Source: Fusobacterium sp.
GTDB lineage: Bacteria; Fusobacteriota; Fusobacteriia; Fusobacteriales; Fusobacteriaceae
Direction: 5' to 3'
Length of the DNA: 26,464 bases
NCBI GenBank assembly: GCA_020024915.1
Contig: JAHHSZ010000012.1
Location: 1-26,464, forward strand
Numbering within the stretch: the first letter of the stretch is position 1; each line of letters begins with the position of its first letter. A program made the translations under genes and the position numbers. Below the pieces are notes generated by a model. That model saw nothing but the letters and a program-made list of their open reading frames with translations. It was not told where the DNA came from and did not search any database. Positions 8,213-16,386 of the stretch are shown piece after piece.

Positions 8213-9421
8213 ATGTTTGAAGAGAGAACTTATTCAGTAACTGAATTTAATAAAATGATAAAAGGGTATATAGAAGATAACCCAAATTTAAGAGAGTTCT
8301 TTTTAGAAGGGGAACTTTCAGGAGTGACTTACTATAAAAGTGGACATCTCTATTTTAACTTGAAAGATAAAGAAGCACAGATAAAGTGTGTGGCTTTTAA
8401 GTATAAATTTAAAAGAATAGCTGAAGATTTGAAAGATGGAGATTCAATTAAATTATTTGGAGATGTTGGTTTTTATGAGAATAGAGGGGATTTCCAAGTT
8501 TTAGTTAGACATATTGAAAAGAAAAATATGTTGGGGGATATGTTTGCTAAGTTAGAAGAGTTAAAAAAAGAGATGGAAAAGAAGGGATATTTTTCACCTC
8601 TCTACAAAAAACCACTACCTAACTATCCAAGAAATATTGGTGTAGTTACAGCAATTACAGGAGCAGCTGTACAGGATATAATAAAAACAGTGAAAAAGAG
8701 AGATAATACTATAAATATATATGTGTATCCAGCTAAAGTACAGGGAGTGGGCTCAAGTGATGAGATAGTGAGAGGGATAGAGGTTCTAAATCAAATTCCT
8801 GAAATAGATATGATAATAGCTGGAAGAGGTGGAGGAAGTATAGAGGATCTATGGGCTTTTAATGAAGAAAAAACAGCTATGGCATTTTTTAATTCTGAAA
8901 AACCAATAATATCAGCAGTAGGGCATGAGATAGATAACCTTTTGACAGACTTAGTTGCAGATGTAAGAGCAGCTACTCCAACACAGGCAGTAGAGCTATC
9001 TGTTCCAGAGAGAAAGAGGAGTATAGAGGGATTAGAGGATAGAGAGAGATACCTAAATACCCTTATGAAGAACATATTAAATAAGAAGAGAAAAGAGTTA
9101 GAAAGCAGAGAGAACAACTACTACATAAAGAGTTTTTCAAAAGTGATAGAGGAGAAAAACAGTGTTTTAGTTGAGAGGGAGAGAAGGCTACAACAGGCTA
9201 TTACCTATTACATAGAGGGTAAAAGAAATAGTTTGGAGAATAAGATACAGAGATTGATAACTTTAAATCCTCTAAAAACATTGGAAAGAGGGTATAGTGT
9301 TGTTAGTAAAGCTGGTGTTAGCATAAAAAGTGTAGATGATTTAGAGATAGGAGAGGAGATTGATATCAGATTAAATGATGGATCAATTTCAGGAAGCGTA
9401 GAGAAGATTATAAAGATTTGA
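8213..9421 (+). CDS. xseA: Exodeoxyribonuclease VII large subunit
   Basis: Large, nuclease-bearing subunit of exonuclease VII, which degrades single-stranded DNA in both directions. An N-terminal OB-fold DNA-binding domain (residues about 1-105, with EGELSGVTYYKSGHLYFNLKD) is followed by the catalytic core with GVVTAITGAAVQDI, IIAGRGGGSIEDLWAFNEE, SAVGHEIDNLLTDLVADVRAATPTQAAEL-like motifs. A long helical region (about 265-350) and the terminal RGYSVV segment come last. The 402-residue length is typical. The small subunit gene xseB, often directly downstream, is absent here, and the next gene overlaps the stop region instead. AAGGAG precedes the ATG. Confidence 0.96.
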   Translation: MFEERTYSVTEFNKMIKGYIEDNPNLREFFLEGELSGVTYYKSGHLYFNLKDKEAQIKCVAFKYKFKRIAEDLKDGDSIKLFGDVGFYENRGDFQVLVRHIEKKNMLGDMFAKLEELKKEMEKKGYFSPLYKKPLPNYPRNIGVVTAITGAAVQDIIKTVKKRDNTINIYVYPAKVQGVGSSDEIVRGIEVLNQIPEIDMIIAGRGGGSIEDLWAFNEEKTAMAFFNSEKPIISAVGHEIDNLLTDLVADVRAATPTQAVELSVPERKRSIEGLEDRERYLNTLMKNILNKKRKELESRENNYYIKSFSKVIEEKNSVLVERERRLQQAITYYIEGKRNSLENKIQRLITLNPLKTLERGYSVVSKAGVSIKSVDDLEIGEEIDIRLNDGSISGSVEKIIKI

Positions 9422-9432
9422 GGAGATATTTG

Positions 9433-10128
9433 ATGAAGAAGATACTAGGTTTCTTGTTTTTAATGGGAAGTTTAGTTTATGGAGAGGGATTTTTATTTTG
9501 GAAAGGTGATAGTGAAAAAGAGAAAGTAGATGTAAGTAGACAAGAGATGAATCAAAGATGGGAGAGGATAAAAGAGTTGGATCAACAGATCTCTTTTGAT
9601 AAGGATAAATGGAGATTACAGAAGAATTATAAGGAGTATAAAAAGGAATTTGATATCTATATGGATTATTTACAAAACAATAGTAACGAGCTTTTTAATG
9701 TGGGAGATTACTATTTTAAAAATGGAAGGTATGAAAAAGCTTATGAAATTTTTTCAAGAGATAATACAAACATAAAGAATGTTTTTGGGGCAGCTACATC
9801 AGCAAGATTTTTAAATGACAATGAAAATGCATTGAAACTCTACACTCAGAGTATAGAGATAGATCCTAACTTTTATGAAGCATACCTGGGAAGAGGAGTT
9901 ATAAATAGAAATATTGGGAACTATTCAGAGGCTATCAATGATTTTAATAAGTATATGAAATATAGACAGGATGAGGCAGTATATACAGGACTTGGAGATG
10001 TTTATATGATAACTAAAAATTATAGAGAAGCAAAAAATATATTGGAAGTTGGAAGAAATAGATATCCTAATTCAAAGGTAATAAGAGATATGTTAATCAG
10101 ATTATATGCAGAGCTAAAAAATAATTAA
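9433..10128 (+). CDS. Exported tetratricopeptide-repeat protein
   Basis: A 231-residue protein with a cleavable-looking signal sequence: MKK, a hydrophobic stretch ILGFLFLMGSLV, then VYG-EG as a possible cleavage site near residue 17. The mature part has a charged helical region (about 25-75) and then several TPR-like helix pairs (about 80-225). These include units around NVGDYYFKNGRYEKAYEIF, ALKLYTQSIEIDPNFYEAYLGRGV, and GLGDVYMITKNYREAKNIL. It is probably periplasmic, with unknown partner. I use ATG 9433 because AGGAG at 9421-9425 is 7 bases away. That site overlaps the xseA stop, implying coupling. An exported protein in a DNA-repair operon is unexpected. A specific function cannot be given. 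Confidence 0.8.
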   Translation: MKKILGFLFLMGSLVYGEGFLFWKGDSEKEKVDVSRQEMNQRWERIKELDQQISFDKDKWRLQKNYKEYKKEFDIYMDYLQNNSNELFNVGDYYFKNGRYEKAYEIFSRDNTNIKNVFGAATSARFLNDNENALKLYTQSIEIDPNFYEAYLGRGVINRNIGNYSEAINDFNKYMKYRQDEAVYTGLGDVYMITKNYREAKNILEVGRNRYPNSKVIRDMLIRLYAELKNN

Positions 10129-10150
10129 AATCATAAAAGAGGTGAGGGGC

Positions 10151-11212
10151 TTGGAGTGGTATAGGTTAAAAGTGGTGGATATAAAAGACAGGACATTTAG
10201 AATACTACTGAAGTTCTTTGAAGAGTATGAAGATATTTTTAAAGTTGATAAAAGAGTGTTACAAGATAGCTACAAATTAGAGAATGAAGAGATAGAAAAG
10301 ATTTGGGACTCTCAAAAAGTAGACTTGAAAGAGGAGATAGAAAAATTAAAAGAGAATAGAGTGTCTCTTCTTTTTATCAAAGATGGAGATTATCCAGAGG
10401 AGTTAAAAAATATAGCAAAGCCACCAATATTTATGTATTATAGAGGAGATATTTCTATTCTAAAAGGGAAAAAGATAGGGGTAGTAGGGACAAGAAGACC
10501 TACCTCATATGGAAAGATAGCTTGTGAAAAGCTGGTAAGAGAGTTGGTGGAAAATGGAGTAACAACTGTCAGTGGTTTAGCAAGTGGAATTGATAGAATC
10601 TGTCATCAAAAAACTTTGGAAAATGATGGAAAGAGTATAGCAATTGTAGGAAGTGGATTAGATGTGATATATCCCAAAGAGAATGAGAGATTATGGCAAG
10701 AATTGGGAGAGAAGGGTTTGATTATGAGTGAGTATCCTTTAGGAACACTTCCATATGCTTATAATTTTCCAATGAGAAATAGAGTAATAGTTGGAATTTC
10801 ACAAGGTATAACGGTGGTAGAAAGTAAGATAAAAGGCGGAAGTTTAATCACAGCTGAATTAGCATTAGAAGAGGGAAGAGAAGTATTTGCAATTCCTGGA
10901 GAGATCTTTTCTCCTGTATCAGAGGGATGTAATAATCTTATAAAAAATTCGAGTGCTAAATTAGTGACCTCTGTAGAAGATATATTAGATGAATTTAATT
11001 GGAAAAAGAAAGCAAGTAAGGAAAAAAAGAAATTAAATTTGACAGAATATGAGGAAAAAATATACAATGTTCTTGAGAGAGAAAAAAATCTAGATGAGAT
11101 TATAATGGCAACTTTGATGAAACCAGGTGAAATACTATCTATTTTAATGGATTTAGAAGTTAAAAAAGTGGTAATGAGTATTCCAGGAGGAAAGTATAGG
11201 AGAAAAATTTAA
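10151..11212 (+). CDS. dprA: DNA-processing protein DprA (Smf)
   Basis: Binds incoming single-stranded DNA and loads RecA during transformation, and is also present in many bacteria not known to be competent. The Rossmann-like core has GTRRPTSYG at 113-121, TVSGLASGIDRICH, a SEYPLG segment, FPMRNRVI and GGSLITAELALEEGREVFAIPG. A C-terminal winged-helix-like domain covers about 300-353. An N-terminal helical region precedes the core. I choose TTG 10151 (353 residues, beginning MEWYRL) over GTG 10142. AGAGGTGA at 10139-10146 would overlap the GTG but is correctly spaced for the TTG. It lies 22 bases after the TPR gene, probably in the uvrB transcript. Confidence 0.95.
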   Translation: MEWYRLKVVDIKDRTFRILLKFFEEYEDIFKVDKRVLQDSYKLENEEIEKIWDSQKVDLKEEIEKLKENRVSLLFIKDGDYPEELKNIAKPPIFMYYRGDISILKGKKIGVVGTRRPTSYGKIACEKLVRELVENGVTTVSGLASGIDRICHQKTLENDGKSIAIVGSGLDVIYPKENERLWQELGEKGLIMSEYPLGTLPYAYNFPMRNRVIVGISQGITVVESKIKGGSLITAELALEEGREVFAIPGEIFSPVSEGCNNLIKNSSAKLVTSVEDILDEFNWKKKASKEKKKLNLTEYEEKIYNVLEREKNLDEIIMATLMKPGEILSILMDLEVKKVVMSIPGGKYRRKI

Positions 11213-11292
11213 ATAGAAATCTTGATTTTTTTTAAAGAATTTAGTAGAATGAAACGGAAAAGAGATAATAGAGAGCAACAGGGGTGAAGTAA

Positions 11293-13563
11293 GTGGCAAA
11301 GACAACAGATAAAAAAAATTTAGTAATAGTTGAGTCACCAGCGAAAGCTAAGACAATTGAAAAAATTTTGGGAAAGAATTTTCAGGTTGTAGCATCATTT
11401 GGACATGTGAGAGATTTACCTAAGAGTAAATTAGGAGTGGATGTGGAGAATAATTTTACTCCGTCATACTCTACAATCAAGGGAAAAGGTGATGTAATAA
11501 AGAATCTTAAGGCTTTTGCAAAAAAATCGGATAAAGTTTATCTAGCATCTGACCCTGATAGAGAAGGAGAAGCAATAGCTTGGCACATAGCTTATGCTTT
11601 AAAATTAGATGAAAATGATACTAATAGAATAGAGTTTAATGAGATAACTGAGCACGCAATAAAGGAATCGATTACTCATCCAAGACAAATTGATATGAAC
11701 AAGGTCAATGCTCAACAAGCTAGAAGAATATTGGATAGATTGGTAGGGTATGGAATAAGCTCACTACTTTGGAAGAGTATAGCTTCTAATACTAGTGCTG
11801 GTAGAGTACAATCAGTGGCTTTAAAACTTATTTGTGATTTAGAAAATGAGATAAAAAAATTCGTGCCAGTAAAATTTTGGGAGGTAAAGGGAGATTTTTT
11901 CAACAAACTAAAATTAGCTCTATATAAAGTAGAAGGAAAAAAAATTGATAGATTAACTGATGGTAATGTTGTAAAGGAGATAAAATCAATAGAGAAAAAG
12001 GAATTTACAATTAGTGAGGCTAAGGTAACCAAGAGAACTAAAAACTCACCACTACCTTTGAAGACTAGTACTTTACAGCAGTTAGCTTCATCATATTTGG
12101 GATTTTCAGCTTCAAAAACTATGAGAGTGGCACAAGGTTTATATGAGGGGATAGATGTAAATGGAACTCATAAAGGTTTGATTACTTATATGAGAACAGA
12201 CTCTACAAGAATCTCTGAAGATGCTCAAGAGATGGCTAAAAACTATATTTTAGAGAACTTTGGTAAAGAGTATTTAGGAGTGAAAAAAGAGAGCAAAAGT
12301 AAGCAGAAGATTCAAGATGCTCACGAAGCAATACGTCCAACAGATATAAACTTAACTCCAAATATATTAGAGGTCTCTTTAGATAAGGATCAATTGAAAT
12401 TATATAAATTGATTTGGGAGAGATTTTTGATATCTCAGTTAGCTCCAATGAAATATGAACAGTTTGAATTGGTGGCTACATATGATAAGTTTGATTTTAG
12501 AGGAACAATCAACAAGATAACATTTGATGGTTATTATAAAATATTTAAGGATGAAGATGAATTGCCATTAGGGGATTTTCCAGAGATTAAGATAGGGGAT
12601 AAAACTAAATTAGAAAAATTACATATTAAAGAGGATTTCACAAAACCACCTTCAAGATTTACAGAATCGTCTCTTGTAAAAAAATTGGAGGCAGAGGGAA
12701 TAGGAAGACCTTCAACTTATGCTTCAATAATAGAGACATTGAAGAAGAGGGAGTATGTAAAAATAGAGGGGAAAAGCTTTATTCCAACAGAGTTGGGATT
12801 TGAGATCGAAGATGCTTTGGATAAAAACTTCCCCAATATAATGAATGTAAAATTTACAGCTGAAATGGAGAATCAATTGGACGAGGTAGCAGAAGGAGAA
12901 GAGAATTGGATAACTCTACTTTCTGTATTCTATAAGGAGTTAAAGGAGTACATAGACAAGTTTGCTGAGAAGGTAGAGGAGGAAGCTAATCGTAGAATAG
13001 AGTCAGATGTACCTTGTAACTGTGGTAAGGGGAATATGATATTAAAAACAGGAAGATTTGGAAGATACCTAGCTTGTCCAGAGGTTGATAAAGATGGAGA
13101 ATGCAAGGAAAAAATATCTTTGAAAGGGATAGATATTCCAGCTGAAGAGATAAAGCAAGGGAAGATCTTTGTAAGAGATAAGGTGGAAGAGCTAGTTAAA
13201 ACTAAACAGGGAAAAGCTACAGATGTAAAAACTGAAAATGGAGATATGTATCTATTGAAAGTTGGAAGATTTGGTAATTATTTAGAGAGTGAAAAATATA
13301 CTCAAGACAATTTAAGAATGTCATTACCACCAGAGATAAGAAAAGCTTTAGCTAACAATCAGATTCAAGAGAAAGATGGAGTTATGCAGATAAATGTAGA
13401 GCTTTCAAAACTATTAGCTGAAGATGAAAAAATCTTAAAAGAAGCTGGGGTATGTGAAAAATGCGGAAGACCATTTAAAATTGGTAGAGGAAGATGGGGT
13501 AAATTTTTGGCTTGTACAGGATACCCAGAGTGTAAGAATATAAGAAAGATAGATAAAAAATAA
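11293..13563 (+). CDS. topA: DNA topoisomerase I
   Basis: Type IA topoisomerase that relaxes negative supercoils. The Toprim domain has Glu14 and the DPDRE acidic triad Asp87, Asp89 and Glu91. The catalytic tyrosine is Tyr299 in LITYMRTDSTRIS. IQDAHEAIRPT and the EGIGRPSTYASII segment follow in order. The C-terminal tail has a first Cys-rich zinc unit starting at C575/C577, a middle unit without cysteines, and a last zinc ribbon with C721, C724, C741 and C747. The 756-residue length is normal. The start is GTG 11293, with GGGGTGA at 11281-11287. The 80-base gap from dprA holds no clear terminator. trmFO follows after 10 bases. Confidence 0.98.
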   Translation: MAKTTDKKNLVIVESPAKAKTIEKILGKNFQVVASFGHVRDLPKSKLGVDVENNFTPSYSTIKGKGDVIKNLKAFAKKSDKVYLASDPDREGEAIAWHIAYALKLDENDTNRIEFNEITEHAIKESITHPRQIDMNKVNAQQARRILDRLVGYGISSLLWKSIASNTSAGRVQSVALKLICDLENEIKKFVPVKFWEVKGDFFNKLKLALYKVEGKKIDRLTDGNVVKEIKSIEKKEFTISEAKVTKRTKNSPLPLKTSTLQQLASSYLGFSASKTMRVAQGLYEGIDVNGTHKGLITYMRTDSTRISEDAQEMAKNYILENFGKEYLGVKKESKSKQKIQDAHEAIRPTDINLTPNILEVSLDKDQLKLYKLIWERFLISQLAPMKYEQFELVATYDKFDFRGTINKITFDGYYKIFKDEDELPLGDFPEIKIGDKTKLEKLHIKEDFTKPPSRFTESSLVKKLEAEGIGRPSTYASIIETLKKREYVKIEGKSFIPTELGFEIEDALDKNFPNIMNVKFTAEMENQLDEVAEGEENWITLLSVFYKELKEYIDKFAEKVEEEANRRIESDVPCNCGKGNMILKTGRFGRYLACPEVDKDGECKEKISLKGIDIPAEEIKQGKIFVRDKVEELVKTKQGKATDVKTENGDMYLLKVGRFGNYLESEKYTQDNLRMSLPPEIRKALANNQIQEKDGVMQINVELSKLLAEDEKILKEAGVCEKCGRPFKIGRGRWGKFLACTGYPECKNIRKIDKK

Positions 13564-13573
13564 GGAGTACTTA

Positions 13574-14884
13574 ATGACAAATAAAGAGGTAATAGTAGTA
13601 GGAGCTGGACTTGCTGGAAGTGAGGCAGCTTATCAACTTGGTAAAAGAGGGATAAAAGTTAAACTTTATGAGATGAAGAGACATAAGAAGACAGAAGCTC
13701 ATAAAAGTGATGATTTTGCTGAGTTAGTGTGTAGTAATTCATTGGGAGCAGATAATCTAGCCAATGCTTCAGGACTTATGAAAGAGGAGTTAAGAAGATT
13801 AGATTCGTTGGTAATAAAGAGTGCAGATAGAAATAGAGTTCCAGCTGGACAAGCCCTAGCTGTAGATAGAGATGGATTTTCTCAAGAAATAACTAGAGTT
13901 TTAAAAGAGATGGAGAATGTAGAGATAATTGAAGAAGAGCTAACTGAGATACCAGAGGATAGGATTGTTTTAATCGCTTCAGGTCCACTTACATCAGAAA
14001 AATTATCTAAAAAGATTGCTGAGATTACTCACAGTGATTATCTATATTTCTATGACGCAGCAGCTCCAATAGTTACATTGGAGTCAATAGATATGGATGT
14101 GGCATATAGACAATCTCGTTATGGTAAAGGTGAGGGAGAGTATATAAATTGTCCAATGGATAGGGAGCAGTATTATAACTTCTACAATGCTCTAATAACA
14201 GCAGAAAGAGCTCCATTAAAAGCATTTGAGGAGGAGAAAATATTTGATGCTTGTATGCCAGTAGAGAGAATAGCTATGACTGGTGAGAGAACACTTGTAT
14301 TTGGACCATTAAAACCAAAGGGACTTATAAATCCTAAAACAGACAAGATGGATTATGCAGTTGTTCAATTGAGACAGGACGATAAAGAGGGGAAACTATA
14401 TAATTTAGTAGGATTTCAAACAAATTTGAAATGGGGAGAGCAGAAGAGAGTTTTCTCTATGATACCTGGACTTGAAAATGCGGAGTTTATAAGATATGGA
14501 GTTATGCATAGAAATACATTTATAAATTCAACTCAATTATTAGATGAGAGTTTAAAATTAAAAACTAGAGACAATGTGTATTTTGCAGGTCAGATCACAG
14601 GGAGTGAAGGTTATGTATCCTCTGTGGCTACAGGAATGATGGCTGCTATAAATATAGCTAATAGATTGGCAGGAAAAGAGCCATTTGTATTAGATGACAG
14701 AAGTGCTATTGGAGCAATGGTTAAATATATAACTGAGGATAAGAAAAACTTTCAACCAATGGGACCAAATTTTGGAATTATAAGAAGCTTAGATGAGAGA
14801 ATAAGAGATAAAAAAGAGAGATATAACAAGATCTCTACAATAGCTTTAGAGTATTTAGATACTAGATTAGCTGATGTTAAATAA
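13574..14884 (+). CDS. trmFO: Methylenetetrahydrofolate--tRNA (uracil-54-C5)-methyltransferase
   Basis: Folate- and FAD-dependent enzyme that makes ribothymidine at position 54 of tRNA, formerly called Gid. The dinucleotide-binding motif GAGLAG is at 10-15. Family signatures include ELVCSNSLGAD and the catalytic-cysteine region CMPVERIA. GFQTNLKWGEQKRVFSMIPGLENAEF, YGVMHRNTFINS and the C-terminal FAD segment FAGQITGSEGYVSSVATGMMA follow. At 436 residues it is full length. AAGGAG precedes the ATG. The topA-trmFO-xer-hslV order matches the topA-gid-codV-codW order of Bacillota. Confidence 0.97.
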   Translation: MTNKEVIVVGAGLAGSEAAYQLGKRGIKVKLYEMKRHKKTEAHKSDDFAELVCSNSLGADNLANASGLMKEELRRLDSLVIKSADRNRVPAGQALAVDRDGFSQEITRVLKEMENVEIIEEELTEIPEDRIVLIASGPLTSEKLSKKIAEITHSDYLYFYDAAAPIVTLESIDMDVAYRQSRYGKGEGEYINCPMDREQYYNFYNALITAERAPLKAFEEEKIFDACMPVERIAMTGERTLVFGPLKPKGLINPKTDKMDYAVVQLRQDDKEGKLYNLVGFQTNLKWGEQKRVFSMIPGLENAEFIRYGVMHRNTFINSTQLLDESLKLKTRDNVYFAGQITGSEGYVSSVATGMMAAINIANRLAGKEPFVLDDRSAIGAMVKYITEDKKNFQPMGPNFGIIRSLDERIRDKKERYNKISTIALEYLDTRLADVK

Positions 14885-14892
14885 ATTTATAG

Positions 14893-14921
14893 TTGTACCA
14901 GAGAGAGAAATGTTATATAAT
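14893..14921 (+). promoter_or_regulatory. Promoter of the xer-hslV-yqeH unit
   Basis: TTGTAC at 14893-14898, a 17-base spacer, then a perfect TATAAT at 14916-14921. A second extended -10-like string, TG-G-TATAGT, lies at 14928-14936. The first element predicts a start near 14928, giving a leader of only about 14 bases; the second would give an almost leaderless message for the ATG at 14942. Confidence 0.6.
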
Positions 14922-14941
14922 TTGGAGTGGTATAGTTAAAT

Positions 14942-15811
14942 ATGGAGAAAAGAAATATAGAAAGAGATATTAAAGATTTTCTATATTTTGCAGAGTTTGG
15001 AGATAATAAAAGCTCGAATACTGTAAAATCTATGAGAAAAGATTTAATTCAATTAGCACAATATTTAAATGAGATAGAGAGAGTAGAGTCAAGTATAGAT
15101 GTTGATTCTGTTATGATTAGAGGATTTATAGCTTTTCTTCAAGAGAATGGGATAACTAAAAGAACTGTAAATAGAAAATTATCATCTATACGTTCATTCT
15201 TTAAATATCTTGTGAAAAATAGAAATGTTAATCAAAGTCCAGTTGAAGTGGTAGCTTCTCCAAGTTTTCTTGTAGAGAAACCAGATATACTAAGTTTAGA
15301 TGAGATCAATAGATTACGAGATGTGATCTCATTAAAAACAGCTAATGGATTGAGAGATAGATTGATGTTGGAGCTGTTGTATTCCAGTGGGATAACTTCC
15401 ACAGAGATGTTAGGAGTTGGAGAGAAGGTTTTTGATCTAGATAGAAGAGAGTTATATGTTACAAATGGAAAGAGTAATAGAGTTGTATTTTTTAGTGAGA
15501 GAACTAGAGAGTTTTTCAGAAGATATATAGATTCTAAAAAAGAGAAATATGGAGAGAGATACAATCCAGATATACTCTTTGTAAATGGTTCAGCTACTAG
15601 ATTAAGTGATAGATCTCTACGTAGAATAATAGATAGGTATGCAGAGAGAGCTGGAATAGATCGTGAAATTAGTCCATATAGCTTTAGACATACATTTGCT
15701 GTGCATATGTTAAATAATGGTATGGATCTACTATATTTAAAAGAGTTGATGGGACATGCAACTCTTGAGAGTACAAGAGTTTATCAAGAATTGATAGAAG
15801 TGAAACTTTAA
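14942..15811 (+). CDS. Xer-like tyrosine recombinase lacking key catalytic residues
   Basis: A 289-residue XerC/XerD-family protein with an N-terminal SAM-like core-binding domain (about 1-105) and a C-terminal catalytic-type domain. Lys177, Arg249, His272 (LMGH) and the nucleophile Tyr281 are all present. However, the first catalytic arginine, in LYxxGLRxSE of the family, is Thr152 (LYSSGITSTE), and the HxxR histidine is Tyr246 (PYSFRH). In true Xer proteins the first arginine is essential, so this protein is probably inactive in cleavage or strongly altered. The reading frame is intact, so it is not an ordinary pseudogene. It occupies the codV (xerC) position. No good ribosome site is seen; GGAG is 14 bases before the ATG. 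Confidence 0.85.
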   Translation: MEKRNIERDIKDFLYFAEFGDNKSSNTVKSMRKDLIQLAQYLNEIERVESSIDVDSVMIRGFIAFLQENGITKRTVNRKLSSIRSFFKYLVKNRNVNQSPVEVVASPSFLVEKPDILSLDEINRLRDVISLKTANGLRDRLMLELLYSSGITSTEMLGVGEKVFDLDRRELYVTNGKSNRVVFFSERTREFFRRYIDSKKEKYGERYNPDILFVNGSATRLSDRSLRRIIDRYAERAGIDREISPYSFRHTFAVHMLNNGMDLLYLKELMGHATLESTRVYQELIEVKL

Positions 15812-15838
15812 AGAATGGATAATGTGAGGAGAGCAGAG

Positions 15839-16369
15839 ATGATAAGAGCTACTACTATAATTGCAGTAAAAAAAGATGGAAAAGTTGCGATGGCAGGAGA
15901 TGGGCAGGTAACTTTTGGAGAGGTAGTATTTAAAGGAAATGCTAAAAAAATAAGAAGAATAGAGAAATATAATATAATGGCTGGATTTGCTGGAGCAGCA
16001 GCAGATGCCTTTGCATTGATGGATAAATTTGAAAGTAAGTTAGAGGAATTTTCAGGAAATCTAAAAAAATCAGCTGTAGAACTAGCTAAGGAGTGGAGAA
16101 GTGACAAAGCTTTAAGAACTTTAGATGCCATGTTGATAGTGGCAGATAAGGAGAGTATATTGGTTCTTTCTGGAAATGGTGATGTAATAGAGCCTGATGG
16201 AGATGTAGCAGCTATAGGAAGTGGAGGAAACTATGCTTATGCGGCAGCTAAAGGAATACTTCTTTATGGAAAGGATATCTCAGCTGAAGAGGTGGCAATA
16301 GAAGCTATGGCAATAGCAGGTGAGATGTGTATTTATACTAATTCAAATATTACATATGACATAATTTAA
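15839..16369 (+). CDS. hslV: ATP-dependent protease proteolytic subunit HslV (ClpQ)
   Basis: Proteasome-like peptidase that forms a double hexamer and works with the HslU ATPase. The product starts MIRATTI, and Thr5 aligns with the N-terminal nucleophile Thr of HslV after removal of a short leader. GDGQVTFG, the FKGNAKKIRR lysine segment, GFAGAAADAF, AVELAKEWRSDKALR, AIGSGGNYA and the CIYTN terminus are all conserved. I use ATG 15839 because AGGAG (15827-15831) is 7 bases away, whereas the in-frame ATG at 15815 has no ribosome site. Bacillus CodW has a Ser-led extension and is reported to be an N-terminal serine protease. No Ser is present in this leader, so Thr chemistry is expected. hslU does not follow. 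Confidence 0.94.
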   Translation: MIRATTIIAVKKDGKVAMAGDGQVTFGEVVFKGNAKKIRRIEKYNIMAGFAGAAADAFALMDKFESKLEEFSGNLKKSAVELAKEWRSDKALRTLDAMLIVADKESILVLSGNGDVIEPDGDVAAIGSGGNYAYAAAKGILLYGKDISAEEVAIEAMAIAGEMCIYTNSNITYDII

Positions 16370-16386
16370 AATGAGGAGAAGATAAT

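Noticed and set aside
11213..11292. Terminator or promoter between dprA and topA
   Set aside because: The only hairpin near the T-run at 11226-11233 has a four-base stem, and the GATAAT at 11264-11269 has no acceptable -35; neither is supported.
14922..14940. Near-repeat of the first bases of dprA (10151-10170) upstream of the Xer-like gene
   Set aside because: The shared string is about 14 exact bases; at this window length and base composition such a match is expected by chance, and here it leads straight to a stop codon.
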